From Caenorhabditis remanei (taxonomy: Eukaryota; Nematoda; Chromadorea; Rhabditida; Rhabditidae), in assembly GCF_010183535.1 (NCBI RefSeq), contig NC_071332.1:11222001-11286000 (forward strand): a DNA stretch of 64,000 nucleotides, read 5' to 3'. The notes beneath the pieces were generated by a model, which saw only the letters and a program-made list of their open reading frames with translations, did no database searches and was not told the origin of the DNA. This document shows, in pieces, positions 1 through 12,304 of the stretch (positions within the stretch are counted from its first letter, which is position 1; each line of letters starts with the position of its first letter). A program made the translations under genes and the position numbers.

Positions 1-2763
1 AATCAACAATTATTCGTTCTCTAAATCCCTCATTTTCGGAAGCATTGAGCATATTTCTCGAGTGCTCACCGACCTCTAGAATAGAACCAAAAATTCAATT
101 TCAGACCAATTCAATTTCTTTTCTAAAGCTGTTTTTTTTTAGAATTATCATGTTTTCTGCGCGGGGGAGTCGAAAAGAACAGCTGAAGCGAAGAATAGGA
201 AAAAATTAAATTTTTTAATCCTGTCTAAACTCTAGAAGACAGGTGAAAGAGAGGGTGGATATGATTAATTTCCGGGGAGATTTTTGTTGCCAAAACGAGA
301 AATTTTTCTAATTTTGTGCTTGTTTCTCGTTAGTCATTCTAATTTTCAGGTACCAGATCTATTTTGGTTTGTAAACAATTTTGAGATAAACACAATGGAA
401 CCAGAGTCAAAATGAAAAAAGCTGAAATTCAGAAATGAGAAACCGGAAGCTTACAGGCAACTCGTATCACATTATGTTAGAAGTTACTCTGTATGGTTTC
501 AATACAAGGTTTAGTAAATTTGCCATGTTGAAAAGAAAGTCTGTATCTGATAAACCTTTCTTGAAAGCCAGAAACATATTCACGGTGGAAAACCAAAGTT
601 CTCAATCATACTTTCAGAATCCCATCTTTTTTTGTTCAATTTTCAAAGTTAACTTTTTTTTTTATTCCGAATCTGAAAATGAAATCATTTTCAGAAAGTC
701 TGTTAAAATAACTATTTTCTTCGATTAGAAGTTCATAGATTTCCCACTCCCTGAAAAGTACTGAACAGACAGGAAAACTTGCTCTTGAAACTTATTTGAT
801 TCAAGTTAAAACCAAAAATCAGTTTTACAGACATTGAAACTATTTGCCCTGACAGAAACTTCTCAAATCAAAAACAAAATGTATTCTCCAGAGACCTAAA
901 CCTAGGTTCATTTCACCCACTTAATCACCATCTGACCAAATAGACACTTGACAGCCAAAAACCAATTTCCGGTTCCAAAAACTCTATTATGATTAGTTAA
1001 CACCAATGGCAAAACCAGAAGTAATATGCATATGTTGTTAGTCGGGTGGATAGGTTTTTGTGCAAATTTACAGCCAATTTCCGGTTCACTGGGTCTTTCT
1101 AGAGATTCTCAGTCTGAAAAAAGTAAGAATTCTGTGAATACTTTTAGCCCTTATCTGTCTTTTGTGTGCATTAGAGCAAGGGATTGTCTCACGATCCAAT
1201 GGAGTTCTTGGTTTGGTGCACTTCAAGACTTTCTAGAGAGTCAGAAAGAAAGTTTAGAGAAGTTTTTCGTTCGTTTTGTCAGCATTTCTTGTTTGAGAAT
1301 GTCTAAAACCTGTTTCAACCGGACCAAAGTTTTTAATTGCTCGGTGTCCAATTTAATACGTTCTAAAATCAAAAAAGATCGTTCAGACTGATTATTTGAT
1401 CTATTTTCAAACATTTAATATTCAACCTTCTGAAAATCAAAATTCTCGTGTTTTCATTCATCAACTGGTATTTAGTAGGTACCAATTATGACCTCACCTG
1501 TTTTCATTGATAAATCGCTCTTTCAAATCATTTTTGACTTATTCGAAGGAGTCTTCCGATGGAAAACGTATCTTTAGTTTGATCCACTCCCAATCCAACT
1601 ACTCCCTGATACTAAAATTGTACTTGCGATTGCGTAGTTTCGAAATCTATACACATTTATCTGTCAGTTTTTTCCCATGCAGCCATAAATAACCAGTAGT
1701 ACAATCTTTTTTTGTACGTTGAAACTAATACTCTGACATCACCATCCGATTCTCCTCCCTTTTCCATTTTTCTCATTATTCCCTTTTCCGGATTTTATTC
1801 CAACCTAATCCCTTTTCTTAAGACGCGTCGTCCTTTTTTTGTCATCTACCACCACCAAAGAAAACATTCCCAGGCGTCTCCGAGGGAAACGAAAATTTTA
1901 AAATTAGAAAGAAAAGAACAGTAGTTCCCGTTTTGTTCGGATTTCCCAGAAATAGAGTTGTTGTGGGAAAATCAACTGAAGTATTTTTGGTTTTTCCCGA
2001 ATCTCAGTTTTAGTTAGTGCGGGAATGTCTGAAATTGTTCTTTTCAATTTTCTTCAATTTCCTCGTTTCACATCCGTTCTTTTTGTTTTCTTACTGGCTT
2101 CTCAGAAGAACTTTTCGGGTAAGACTAACCCTCTAATTTTAGATAAAAACAGGGTTTCGCTAGGAGCTCCGGTGAGCTGTGAAGCTTGTCCATTGACGTT
2201 GTTTGAAGAAATCTCAACGAGCAGAATTGATTTTTTATTTTCCTTTTAAACTTGGACTGGTTTTAATGATACTACTTTTTTAATGAAGACGGAAATGGAA
2301 ATATTCTGATTCAGTCTGGGTGAATCAGTCTCTTATCGAGAATCTCGATGACTCACAGAATTCTTATTTACGGTTGATTGAAGAAGTAGCAGGATTGTCC
2401 CGATCAAAGAATAGAGCAACTTTTATTTTCTTATTTTATACAATTAGCTGTCCAAAAATAATAGTCTCTGATGTATTCTATTTTGAGATGTTTAAAATTT
2501 ACATTTCGAAAGATGACTCACTTCCTACTGAATTTTTGAATAACAAAGCTTTCGGATTTCGAGTTGTAGGTCACATTTTTCCGGAGTGACCTGCTATACC
2601 CTCCTCTTTCAATTTCCTATTCTCCACATATATGAAACTCCAACTTCCTCTTTTCATACTTCAAAATGAAACAACCGGCCCCCAGTTTCACTCTCTATTT
2701 TTTCGTTTTTTAACCAGAACGAATCCCATAAATCACGCTCCAATCATAGAAAAGCAAACAGTC
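1..2763. other. Intergenic or intronic DNA, no gene seen
   Basis: AT-rich sequence with homopolymer runs. Open frames up to about 120 codons exist, but none has a recognisable domain, a signal peptide followed by a plausible protein, or a coherent set of splice sites. It ends at the target site of the retrotransposon. Confidence 0.6.
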
Positions 2764-2768
2764 AGCCA
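2764..2768. repeat. Left target-site duplication, AGCCA
   Basis: AGCCA directly precedes the left LTR and is repeated at 17061-17065 directly after the right LTR. Five-base duplications are common for BEL/Pao elements. The match fixes both ends of the insertion. Confidence 0.9.
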
Positions 2769-3452
2769 TGTGGAGAAGGCAAATAAGAGCGGTCGGAGAC
2801 TATTGCCTAATCCGTTATTTTCACGCAATCTAATATGAATAATGGCTATTTTTGTGTAAGATAAGCAATGCAACCGGAAATAACAGTACACATGTATACA
2901 ATGACCCATTTATTACGCTCTCTATCGCGGAATCCCTTGATAAAGCACCAGAAAAAGGTAAAATAAGGTGAAAATGATAAAGTTGACGGTATGACGAGCA
3001 GGTGACTGCGAGGAGTGCGTGCGGGTGTTGTCATTGATGGCGAAGGGTAAAAAGAGTGACAATGCACCCAAAAAACCTTCGGAAAAGATGGAAATCCATT
3101 CAATGCACTCACAACAAATACGCGCGCTCCTCCTTGCACCCGTTCGCATATACGAAACTATTCGCAACTGAATGAGTGGGTGTGGGAATCTCAGTGAGAG
3201 AGTGGAGGATTAGAGAAGTGCAGGGGAGCGCGTTTGCATATTTACTTTGCGAGGGTATTTGAATTATAATTAATTGTTAATCAATATAAAATAAGCCTGA
3301 TAACAGGAAATAAAGGAGAATAATAACAAGGTGAGTAGAACAGAGAGTAACGAAGGTTCTGAAGGTCCTAGTTTTGTGGGCAAAACCTTAGGGGGCCTTC
3401 AGATGACCTTCAAGTTGGCAACTGAGAACATTCTCTGGTAAAGTTGACAACA
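2769..3452 (-). repeat. 3' LTR of the retrotransposon
   Basis: 684 bp, reading the same as 16377-17060 throughout by eye. In the sense direction it starts TGTTGTCAAC and ends CTCCACA. The integrase frame runs 54 bp into it and stops at 3399. It carries one copy of the element-specific motif, at 3021-3030. Immediately upstream in sense the sequence is C-rich, so no normal polypurine tract is visible. Confidence 0.95.
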
Positions 3453-4919
3453 CTCCCGGGGGGGAGGGGGCGACGGATTCTTAGCGTCTGCGCTAGCGTC
3501 AGTGATATGCACGTAGTTGATGGGCATGCTCTTGGCTTTGCGAGAGAGGTATTCTCTGACGCGTCCCGTCGGCAACTCGGCAAAATCATCTTCTGCAGCT
3601 TCAGCTGGTATGATCCTTTGAGGATCTTGATAGGTACTCTCGTCTTCTACTCCATTCCCGAGGAGTTCGAAGTCCTCGTAGTCTGGCTCACCAGGTTCTC
3701 CAATACTTTCAAGTTTATCGGTTATTGGGTTCAGTGGTAGATTTGATTCTGGTAAGTTGTACTCAGCTTCAGCAATATTTGGCAAGTCATTTGTAGGGAA
3801 TAGCTCGGGGGCGTATCTCATGTCGGGATCTTCGAGAATTGCGGGTGTTGGCAACTCAAATGAGTTGTTGTCCTCTGCTTGATCAGCTTGCTTAACCGCC
3901 TGTGTAGATGGGTGGTTCAGTGGATGTAGTTCAAGCGGGATCAACTGACAGACTGCACGTGAGTACAACTTGCCTTTCACCTTCACAATCGCTGAGCGAA
4001 TTTGTCCATCTCTTTCAGATCTTTCGACTTTAGTGATAATGCCTAGTGGCCATTTATGCCTTTTAACCAACTTGGTAACAACGATGACCACCTGACCCAC
4101 TTCAGGTTTGATGAGCGAACAACGCTTCTTTTTGTGCATGTTTTCTCTCAGATGGAGCAAGTATCCTGTCGACCATAACTTCCACATTCGTTCCGTAGCT
4201 GCTTCCATCTTATCTAGATGTGCTCGAACTGCTGCCTCAGTACTTCTTGGAGGTACATTGGGGTCTTCAGATTCGGCTGGAATTTCAGTTAGGACTCCTG
4301 GGTTTATGAAATCGAAGGGTCTCAGTGCGACCATGTCTCCTGGAGATCTGGCGTGTGGGATCAGAGGGCGGTTGTTGACCATTGATTGAGCTCTTGACAC
4401 GACATATTGAAGCGAATAGTAGTCATACATTCGTGCCCCACACTCTTTGGTGATCTGGGTTTTCACGAGTTTTACCACTCTTTCGTAGATACCGCCTTGC
4501 CATGGAGCGAGAGGTGTGATGAACTTGAAGTTGATCAGTTCTCTGGCGAGGTACTCGACGAGTGATTGACTATAATCTGCATTCTTAATGTCTTTGTTGA
4601 TGATCTCACCGCTCAACTTAAACGTGGATGCGTTGTCCGAATAGATACTCTTTGGCACTCCGACTTCTCCGAAGATCATTTTGAGTGTTTGGATGTATCT
4701 GAAGGCTGTTCCATCTGGAACGACTTTGAGGACTGCTCCGCGGGTGTTGAGACAAGTGTAGATGAGGACGTACGCTTTTTTGGCTGATCTGCCATCGTCT
4801 GCTCGGTACATGATTGGTCCTAGGTAGTCTAGTGCTACATTTGAGAACGGTTTAGATGGAGTAGTACGGCATTTAGGGAGATTTTTAGTGTATGGATAGT
4901 CGAAAGGGAAATTGTTCAC
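3399..4919 (-). CDS. Integrase (DDE core) with DUF5641-like tail, BEL/Pao pol 3' part
   Basis: An open frame of 506 codons. The retroviral-type integrase core has catalytic residues visible as ALDYLG (about residue 31), YSDNAS (about 95) and YERVVK (about 146). After it comes a basic DUF5641-like region (EVGQVVIVVTKLVKRHKWPL, about residues 275-330), then an acidic Pro/Glu-rich tail of no known fold that ends inside the 3' LTR. The annotated start is only where the frame opens. In the parent element this is the C-terminal part of a pol polyprotein, continuing from the RNase H segment, which overlaps it in another frame. The join is broken by one extra base in a seven-T run (plus 4951-4957). 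The core itself shows no stop and its catalytic triad is present. Confidence 0.88.
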   Translation of the reverse strand: MNNFPFDYPYTKNLPKCRTTPSKPFSNVALDYLGPIMYRADDGRSAKKAYVLIYTCLNTRGAVLKVVPDGTAFRYIQTLKMIFGEVGVPKSIYSDNASTFKLSGEIINKDIKNADYSQSLVEYLARELINFKFITPLAPWQGGIYERVVKLVKTQITKECGARMYDYYSLQYVVSRAQSMVNNRPLIPHARSPGDMVALRPFDFINPGVLTEIPAESEDPNVPPRSTEAAVRAHLDKMEAATERMWKLWSTGYLLHLRENMHKKKRCSLIKPEVGQVVIVVTKLVKRHKWPLGIITKVERSERDGQIRSAIVKVKGKLYSRAVCQLIPLELHPLNHPSTQAVKQADQAEDNNSFELPTPAILEDPDMRYAPELFPTNDLPNIAEAEYNLPESNLPLNPITDKLESIGEPGEPDYEDFELLGNGVEDESTYQDPQRIIPAEAAEDDFAELPTGRVREYLSRKAKSMPINYVHITDASADAKNPSPPPPRECCQLYQRMFSVANLKVI

Positions 4920-6240
4920 TTTCTGACACTCGACACATTCTCTGATGATCTTTTTTTAGGATGCCTCCAAGTTTGGGAATCCAATACTTGGTCCGGATTG
5001 CGGATACTGTATACGTCTCTGGTAGATGACCATTTATTTCATGTGTCTCTCGAGCGATTAGCTGAGCCAGCGGATGTCGATTGTGGATGAAGATTGGCTC
5101 GCTAGCTTCCTGTGGAAGTACTGGAGATTCAATTCTTCTGTGCACTCGACGTATCCCTTGTGTGTCAATTTTGAACTCAATGTCGGTTGGGTATTTGTAG
5201 TCAAGAGCTTCACAGTCCTTGTAATGCTCGGTGATAATGAGCAATCGAGCTACCTTTGCTCTGTGGAGCGGGCAGTCCGATTTGGTGAACTCTTTCATCA
5301 CTTGACTTTCCCATGACTTGTTTTTAAGCGAGATGCTGAATGAGCACGGAATCTGTACGACTATTCTAGTCAATTTGGTTAGAGATTTTGTTGCGTAGAA
5401 CGGAATGAACGATCCTTTCCGAGTGACTCTGATGTCCGTAGTCATCACTGTATCGGATGGAGTCTGAGCTTCTTTGTTGGCCGCGGGTGTTGTCACTTTC
5501 TTTTTTCTTTCCATAAGCGGCTTTCTTGCCTTTTTGGTCTCTGGATCAATGATCTCGGAGTAGACCAATTCTCTGAATTCTGCTGGGCAAGTGACTTTCC
5601 CTTGGATCATGCATGGCCAATCTCCCGGATCCTGCTTGAGGAAATCCGGGCCTTCGAACCACATCTTGCTGTTCTGGAGTTCAGTGGTGCTCATTCCCCT
5701 TGTGGCAAAGTCAGCCGGGTTCTCCTTGGTTGGACAATGATGAATTGTGGTATCAATGCCACATTCCTTCATCTGGTTCCGATTCTCTTGGATAGTTTTT
5801 ATCCGATTTCCGACCCATTGGCGGGTGTTCTTTTCTAGGAGAATCCAATAGAGAGCACAAGCACTGTCGGTGAACAGCTTGATGGACGCGATGTTTACAC
5901 GGAGCTCTGCGATAATTGCACAGGCTAGATTGGACGCACATTGAATGCCAAGAAGCTCAAGTTTCGGAATTGTCCAATTCTCGTTCTTTGACGGTCTGAT
6001 TTTGTTCTTACTGGCGAGTAATGTCACAATTGGTGGTCTCCATCCACGATGCTGTAGGCGTAACAGACTGAAGCGTAGTTGTCATGCGAGGCGTCACTAA
6101 ACGTAGGCAGGTGTTTTTAGAATGTCCCTATTCTGTCGTAAGCTGTCTAGGTACGCTAATCGCTCTGTCTACGTAGTGGTTACATAGAGCTCTACACTCA
6201 TGGAGTAGCTCTTTTGGAGTTGACTCCTTCCAATTCATGC
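4885..6240 (-). pseudogene. RNase H and integrase zinc-binding part of pol, frameshifted
   Basis: The open stretch 6027-4885 (380 codons) contains an RNase H-like block (IPKLELLGIQ, then FTDSACALYWI) and, near its end, an H2C2 integrase zinc region (HPLAQLIARETHEINGH, with the Cys pair readable only in the shifted frame). Between 6240 and 6027 homology continues in two other frames with at least one stop, so there are several indels. At its 3' end a one-base excess in a T run throws it out of frame with the integrase core. Confidence 0.8.
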
Positions 6241-7479
6241 CATTATTAGAGAAACGTTGCAGTAACCGTTTAAAGGTACTAGGCTTGGTGTCACTAGACC
6301 TAACGGGTCGAACGTCACCGCCATTTTGGACGCAACATCTCTTTTAGTTGGATGATTAATATTCAGCTGGGCTATTTTTACGGATAGTCTATCCTCAATC
6401 GAATTCCACGTATATCCAAGCAGCTTGATAGTGGACTGTTGAGCTCTATCTGCTGGTGATAGTGACTGCACGGTCTCCGGATGATTTACAATATATTCTC
6501 TCAAGTTCCTTCCCATTTTTTGGAAAATTTCTTTTGAGTCTTTGATTATTGCGGAGATTGCTGATTCGTCATTCACTCAGAATAGGCAGTTGCCAACGTT
6601 AATGTTGTCCTTGATCTCTTTATTGAGATCATGCGGATTGTTGTCCAGGTTATAGGTGATATATGCTGCAAGTTGGAAGTGGCTGCTAGCAACTCCGAAT
6701 GGAATACGTGTGAATCAATATACTTGGATATTGTCGGCTGTTGCGGGTGCTGTTACGTCTTTCAGCCAAAGAAACATTGTCACATTACGGAATTCGGGTT
6801 GAAGTCGGACTTGATGGAACGCAGTTCCGATGTCAGCTACCACGATGATTGGTGGGAACCTTACTCTGACTAGAATTCCGAATGTAGGAGTGATTATGTT
6901 AGTCCCGGCGTATAAGCATTCATTCAATGAGAGTTCGCCGGCAGCGTGGCTGGAGGCGTCCAAGACAATGCGTAGCTTGGTTGTCATTGAATTTTCTTTT
7001 ACTACGCAACGATGCGGGATGTTGTACTTTGGACCTTTGACTTTCAGCATCTCCGGTGTAACCTTCTCAATATAGCCAGCGATTTCTTGATCAATAATAA
7101 TCTTCGCGTACTTTTCGAGAAGATCTTTTCCTCTCTTCAAAGTCACAAGAAGACTTACTAATCTTTTGAACGCTACTGCATGATTGTCAGCTATACGTAC
7201 TTGGTTGCCATTGTAGGGAAGTACTACTTCCAGTTGTCCGTCTTTGTTGAACTTGACGGTTTTGTTGAATTCAACAAGTAGGTCGAGAGTGGTCCTTTTG
7301 AGATCATCGGATACAATTATGTGCTCGATTCCCAGATTCCCAACTCTGTTCATTTGGGCAATAAGATACGTTAGCTTGGTCATGGCGTCTTCAGGTTCAC
7401 AGCAGTTCGGAATTGTGTTGGCCATGTTGAATGTTGATTGATACTCGTCAGATTGCGGCGTTGTTGTCCGGGTGACCAT
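6235..7479 (-). pseudogene. Reverse transcriptase domain of BEL/Pao pol, inactivated
   Basis: The long open part (7479-6715, 254 codons) carries RT motifs such as KLRIVLDASSHAAGELSLNE, and VVADIGTAFHQVRLQPE with the first catalytic Asp. An in-frame TGA at 6715-6717 interrupts the domain just before TRIPFGVASS. A second TGA lies at 6577-6579. Homology resumes from 6576 to 6235 (LGYTWNSIEDRLSVKIAQLN, DPLGLVTPSLV). The catalytic loop, normally Y-V-D-D or Y-V-D-N in this family, reads N-V-G-N (6589-6600), so the second catalytic Asp is missing. The enzyme from this copy should be inactive. Confidence 0.88.
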
Positions 7480-7609
7480 AGGTCTAGCCTCGGTACAGAA
7501 TGGAACAAAATTCCGAGCTGAGTTTGCTCCAGAGCTCTTCCGGATGGAAGAATGTGTTCTCGGTATTGTCGTTGAGCTGAGATCCAGGATAACAGGTGGT
7601 TTCCCAGAA

Positions 7610-8010
7610 TCATGTCAATCTTTCAACCGTTGTATTTTGCACTGGTTCTGACTCGTTGAGTATCAATTCTATGGCTTTTCTATACTGTGAATCTTCTGAA
7701 GAACACTTTGGAGCAGCGAACTTCGTATTTGGGAGTATTGGGGTACCTACGATCATAGAAGAAGGTAGATTTTCGGTACCATATAGGGATACTTGTAAGG
7801 TATAAATCTTCGTTCTGGCCACTGATGGAACAGAGTCCTTAAACTGTAAGTTGTGTTTGTTTCAAGACTAGGATTGACCGCGCTTTGATTGTGGCCTCAA
7901 GAATGAGGGATAACGATGCGCCCGAACCCGCCAGAGCCAGCAGATGTTGTCCATCTGAGGCCTCTAGACATGGGAACGTTAGGTGGCTGTTGTCACTATC
8001 AGCAATCGCT
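7610..8010 (-). pseudogene. Retroelement aspartic protease remnant, catalytic Asp lost
   Basis: Around 7905-7950 the sense strand reads LLALAGSGASLSLI, which fits the active-site region of a BEL/Pao protease (D-S-G-A) except that Gly (GGT, plus 7926-7928) stands where the catalytic Asp is expected. A stop follows within about 30 codons. The next open stretch (7822-7610, 70 codons) continues with a sequence of pol character (VGTPILPNTKFAAP) and runs towards RT. It lies between gag and RT, as expected. Confidence 0.6.
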
Positions 8011-8014
8011 GTAG

Positions 8015-10167
8015 TCACCTAATGCGGTGGATATCTTGCCAAATATTTGGTAAACAGCAACGTGTCCAATTCATTGGGATCTTTGCCCTCTGACCAGTCG
8101 ACAGAAACGAGATTTTACGATACGTGATAGTAAGCAACAAGGCACTCGGTAGTTGGGATTTTGAAGGGAATTGCTGTACTCTCACCACGGTGTGTGGAAA
8201 CGTCCGATGAGTCAATTTCAGATTAACGCCTTTAGTTCCTGGGGCATAATAGCCTTCCAGTGTGGCGTTGGTGGCAGGATCTGTGTATTCATGCGGATGT
8301 TGTGATACAACGTAACTGGATCCCTTCTCCCGTCGTTTGCGCTCTTGTAGCTTTGTTGACCTGCGGATGCTGTCCGACTCTGATTGGAATTCGTATAGTG
8401 TACAGCAGCGTATGACTCTGGCAGTTCATTCATTGGAGGCTGATTCATCTGGCTAGTGAATGTATGCTCGATAGTCATGACTTCGATTTCACTGCTGATG
8501 AGATCGAGGATGTGATCATGTGATCGGTTGCTGGAACGCCTTTGTCTTTTAGCTGTTTTAGTTTTAGCTTTTAGCTGTTGAAGAATTCCGGCTATCTTCA
8601 CGACGTCCAAACGCATTGCTTCTGGGTCTGTTTTGATGGAACGGCATTTTCTGCAGCTTCGAAATGAGGCTGTGCCTATTGTTCACCTTTCCATAGACCT
8701 TCTTCAATGAGCAGAATGTTGTCATGATAGCGATGTGTGAGTCTTTAGCAAGCGAGATGCAGTTCTTTGCTGGACCAGTAATATGATTCAGAAGAATGGC
8801 ATACTTCGCCTCCGCGTTGAAGTTATTGTTCGATAAAACGAAGGCAACCATTCGCTGCTCCAGTTCATGAACCATGCTGATATTATGATGCACTATCTGC
8901 TTTTGATTCTCAGCAACCGAATGTATCGCTTGCATGATATCTTGCATGTTTGGAGTATTATTTGCGATTGGTGTCTCGTTATGTTGTGGCACAACTAGAG
9001 GGCTTCTGAAGGGTACTGGTGCGCTCAAGATTGGTGTTTCAATGTGTTTTTCAACATTAGTAATGACTGAGGCTCGTGTGCCCGCAGACGTCGAAACCAT
9101 TTGCATCGTGGCTTGGGCTCTTGTTGCCATAGTGGCTGGAGCCGTGGCTACATTATTATTCGGAGTCGACGCTGCTATTGGCGATGGTTGAGCAGTGATA
9201 TGTTGTGGTCTAGCTGCGTGGAGAGCAAGCGCCTGATTCGGCATTGGTGAATGTTCAACATGTGGTTGAGCCAATGTCATAATATTTTGCGGCTGTTGTG
9301 CAAGCTCATTCTGCAGAGAGTAGACACGATCAATGTTTTCAGTCTCTTGAGCAGTTCTCCTTCTGACGTCCTCCTCGTGGGCTCGACGATGTTTGTCTGC
9401 ATTGATCCTTAGGATACGGTTCTCTTTCTTGGAGTCTCAAGTTCATGAGCTTGTGACCGTTGGCCAGCTGGTCAAACGCTTCGTAGTCGTAGTCCATTTG
9501 AAAGATGTTTCGTGCTGCGGATGATGTGATTGGTCCGGAGCTAGATTGAGACTCAGTGCGGATAGCGGATGGTTATTCTACAGTTGTGGACTGCATGTTG
9601 TTCTGGCGGACGTTGTCCATGCCGCTACCGACCTCGTTAGCTTCTACCAATCTGTCATCTTCCTGGGCACCCGTTCCATAAGGATCGAATTCAGTTGGGC
9701 GACGACCACAAGATGCCAGGACATACTTTAAACTGTTGACGCCGTTGTTGAGGTCAAGTAAGACTTCGTTGGCACCACTGTCATGGAGAGCGTCTGTGAC
9801 TTCCTTGAGGAATGCGTCTTTATCCTTCGATGCTTGCATCTCAGGTTTATTGCTTTATCTCTCGAAGGCTAGTTTATCAGTGAGTTCAAGCATTTCGGCG
9901 TCAATACTTTTGAGATTTTTGTTTTCGGGAACAGCGAAGAACCACGTCGCCGCTGAAGCTTCAATGAGCTCCTTGGCTTCGTTGATGTCCCTCGTGGTAA
10001 CCATTCTTTGAAGGACCTACAAACGACTGCATAAACGCCGTCTGTTGAGATCGAGATCTTGAGCGGTTGTTGGCTCGTGTATGTGGCACTTCGAATGCCG
10101 AAAGAGCGGAGAGCTCTTTGCGGCTTCTTGGCAGCGAATTTGAAGAGCGGCTAATACGGCTAGACAT
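8015..10167 (-). pseudogene. Gag polyprotein (DUF1759-like), broken by frameshifts
   Basis: Gag homology is spread over several frames: 10167-9961, about 10015-9850, 9839-9573, 9280-8564 and 8616-8218. The 9280-8564 frame has a Gln/Pro/Ala-rich N part, then a DUF1759-like block (AKYAILLNHITGPAKNCISL, LKKVYGKVNNRHSLISKLQK). It passes into the 8616 frame (MRLDVVKIAGILQQLKAK) through a one-base excess in the T run at 8631-8634. A Ser/Asn-rich tail follows. I could not see a clear zinc knuckle here. The intact CCHC knuckle of this element is in the separate gene at 12305-13505. Confidence 0.7.
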
Positions 10168-10206
10168 CCTGATGAGTCGCGATTGTCGATGACGATGTTA
10201 ATCCAG

Positions 10207-12304
10207 TTAACTGCAAACGGGTCGTTGTATATCTTGAAGTTGCTTACGCAACCATCTGCGGTGGAATCTGGAGCCGTGAGATGATGAATAGCTAGGATCT
10301 TGTGATAACCAGCTCCTCATATGAACACATTTCTGTTGAATGATGTTTGTATGTGTTGATGTTATGAAGTATTTCCAGACAGCGGTGAAACTGTTGGATG
10401 TTTGTATATTGCACAAGCAGTGCAACATACTGAATGAATGGGGTGGGATTGAGACTCTTCAGTAACCAAGAGCTGCGCAACTCTTGGTGGAAAGTCACCG
10501 CGCACCCGTCAAATTCCAGTAAAACGTCGGAATCATCTGGGCAACATAGCTTCATAGGACCCGCCCATTCCGGCTCCGACTGACTGTCGAAGCGTCGAGC
10601 ATTGGAACCGTGGGTTCGCAAATGCTAGGGTGCCTACTTATAGTGGCTTCCTCAGTTCCCTTTCGGAGACTGAAACTGAAGAGCAGCTCCTGCAATCACC
10701 GGATTCAGCGCGACCACAGGTCCGCAATATATGCTCCTCATGCAGTAGCTGATCAGAGTAAAACCAGTGTTTCAGGTAATATGTTACATACTCGGACCAG
10801 TTAGGCATATTGATTCTATTAGGAATAAGTTTAGCAGTCAGCGCTGAGGCGCAAAGTTATGTCTTTATTAGATCTTTTGTATGTTACGCGAACTAGATCA
10901 GTGGTTTTCCGTGTTAGTGTTACGGTCCCCCTATCTATGTTTCACGTGCGATATTGTAACTTTTTGCTGCGTATTCTTATAACTAACTTCATCGATATCA
11001 ATCAATACAGATTTGCTGCAAGAACATGATAAAAACAGCCGACCAGACGGTGTCTTGTCTGCGTTATATCTCTTTGTAGTGCGATATTTCTTTGTTACTT
11101 TGTTGTTCAAAATTCCTCGGGTACCAACCAAGGATTTGATGTTCGAAATCTCGCTACCAACGTCATTACTCATATAGTCCTCTGCGTATCGGTTAATTAC
11201 TCCGATACAGACAACCTTCTTTCTGCTACAATCTGTAACTGCCACTTATAGACCTTATTCAGTCAACAAAGTCACGTGCATTGGCTTAATGAGTATTCTG
11301 TTGGGTCCTCAGGAGTTGGTGACTCCTTCGGATACTACAATGTCCTGGATACTACTCAGCGTTGACTACCGTCAGCGCTATAGTTTATGTATTCTAGTAA
11401 CATCTCTATATTTCAATTATAGCCGAGGCTATAACCTAACTTTCGGAATAACAATCCCAATTGGGCGAAGTCTCCCTGAACCTAGCCGAAGCTTATGGTC
11501 ACGTGGGGGATACCTCTATTAAAGTTGGTGAGTTCAATGCAAATTGCACCTTACTCGAGATGTTTGACTTCCGGCTCTAAAATGAATTTCACTTCATATG
11601 AACCGTCCGTCTGTTGCTACTGACTGATGTTATAAAACAAATGTTTTGTCGTGCAGAAGCGGATGGAGTTTGCCACAGAGCATGTGATGTTTTGATGGTA
11701 GAACGTGTACTCGTTGTGGACTTTGATGATGTCTGCTTCATGAGCAGTCTTGTTGGTGCCTATACTCAATGTATAGGTCTTCTGAAGGTTGACGTTGGCC
11801 AAAAAGACAAACGTCTGTATTGTGGATGATGTGTCATCTCTTTTAATATGCAAATATGTTTTGCGGATTAGTGAAAATTTATTTGGGTTTGTCATCCCCG
11901 TGATTCTGCTACTCTTTGAGTAATCAGTGTGTACCTATATGGTGTTGTTGTAGCTAAAATTTGTTGCTGAAAGTTGTGTTCGAAAGAGCACCTCTTGTTG
12001 CGTAAGCCATCATCTCATCCTCTCAGAGCGTTCCGTGATTCCACCTTAAACAGATGTATCCGGCAGTGTATTATTCTCTGGAATCTCAAGGAAACGCTGG
12101 AAGTTGTACGAGATAACAGTTTAAGATCTTTATTCAATTGAGCATTCGCTCTGAAAGAAACACAACAATTATGTCCATATAGTGGAGCAATCATAACACT
12201 TCTACAAGGAGAACAGTGGTAACCAAAAAATAGAGAAACAAGAATTTAACAATTCAGCGGAATCTGAGCCCATAGTGCGGATGGTGACGACTTCTGTGAC
12301 TGAA
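10207..12304 (-). other. Decayed internal retrotransposon segment, no recognised domain
   Basis: Minus-strand open pieces at 10621-10292 (109 codons), 10428-10207, 11245-10931 (104 codons) and 11895-11617 (92 codons) look protein-like but overlap in different frames and match no family I recognise. Cys- and Asn-rich stretches at 11617-11895 could be a remnant of a surface or accessory protein, but this is a guess. The segment lies between the CCHC gene and gag, which is not the normal place for an env-like gene. Confidence 0.4.

Noticed and set aside
2846..3167. Open frames of 97 and 81 codons in the LTR, repeated identically at 16454-16775
   Set aside because: They lie wholly within the LTRs and are identical because the LTRs are identical. 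There is no domain or splice context, so they are not genes.
10207..11895. Possible envelope gene in the retrotransposon
   Set aside because: Some Caenorhabditis elements carry env-like genes, but those lie after pol. This segment is before gag, is broken in all frames and shows no recognisable fusion-protein motif.
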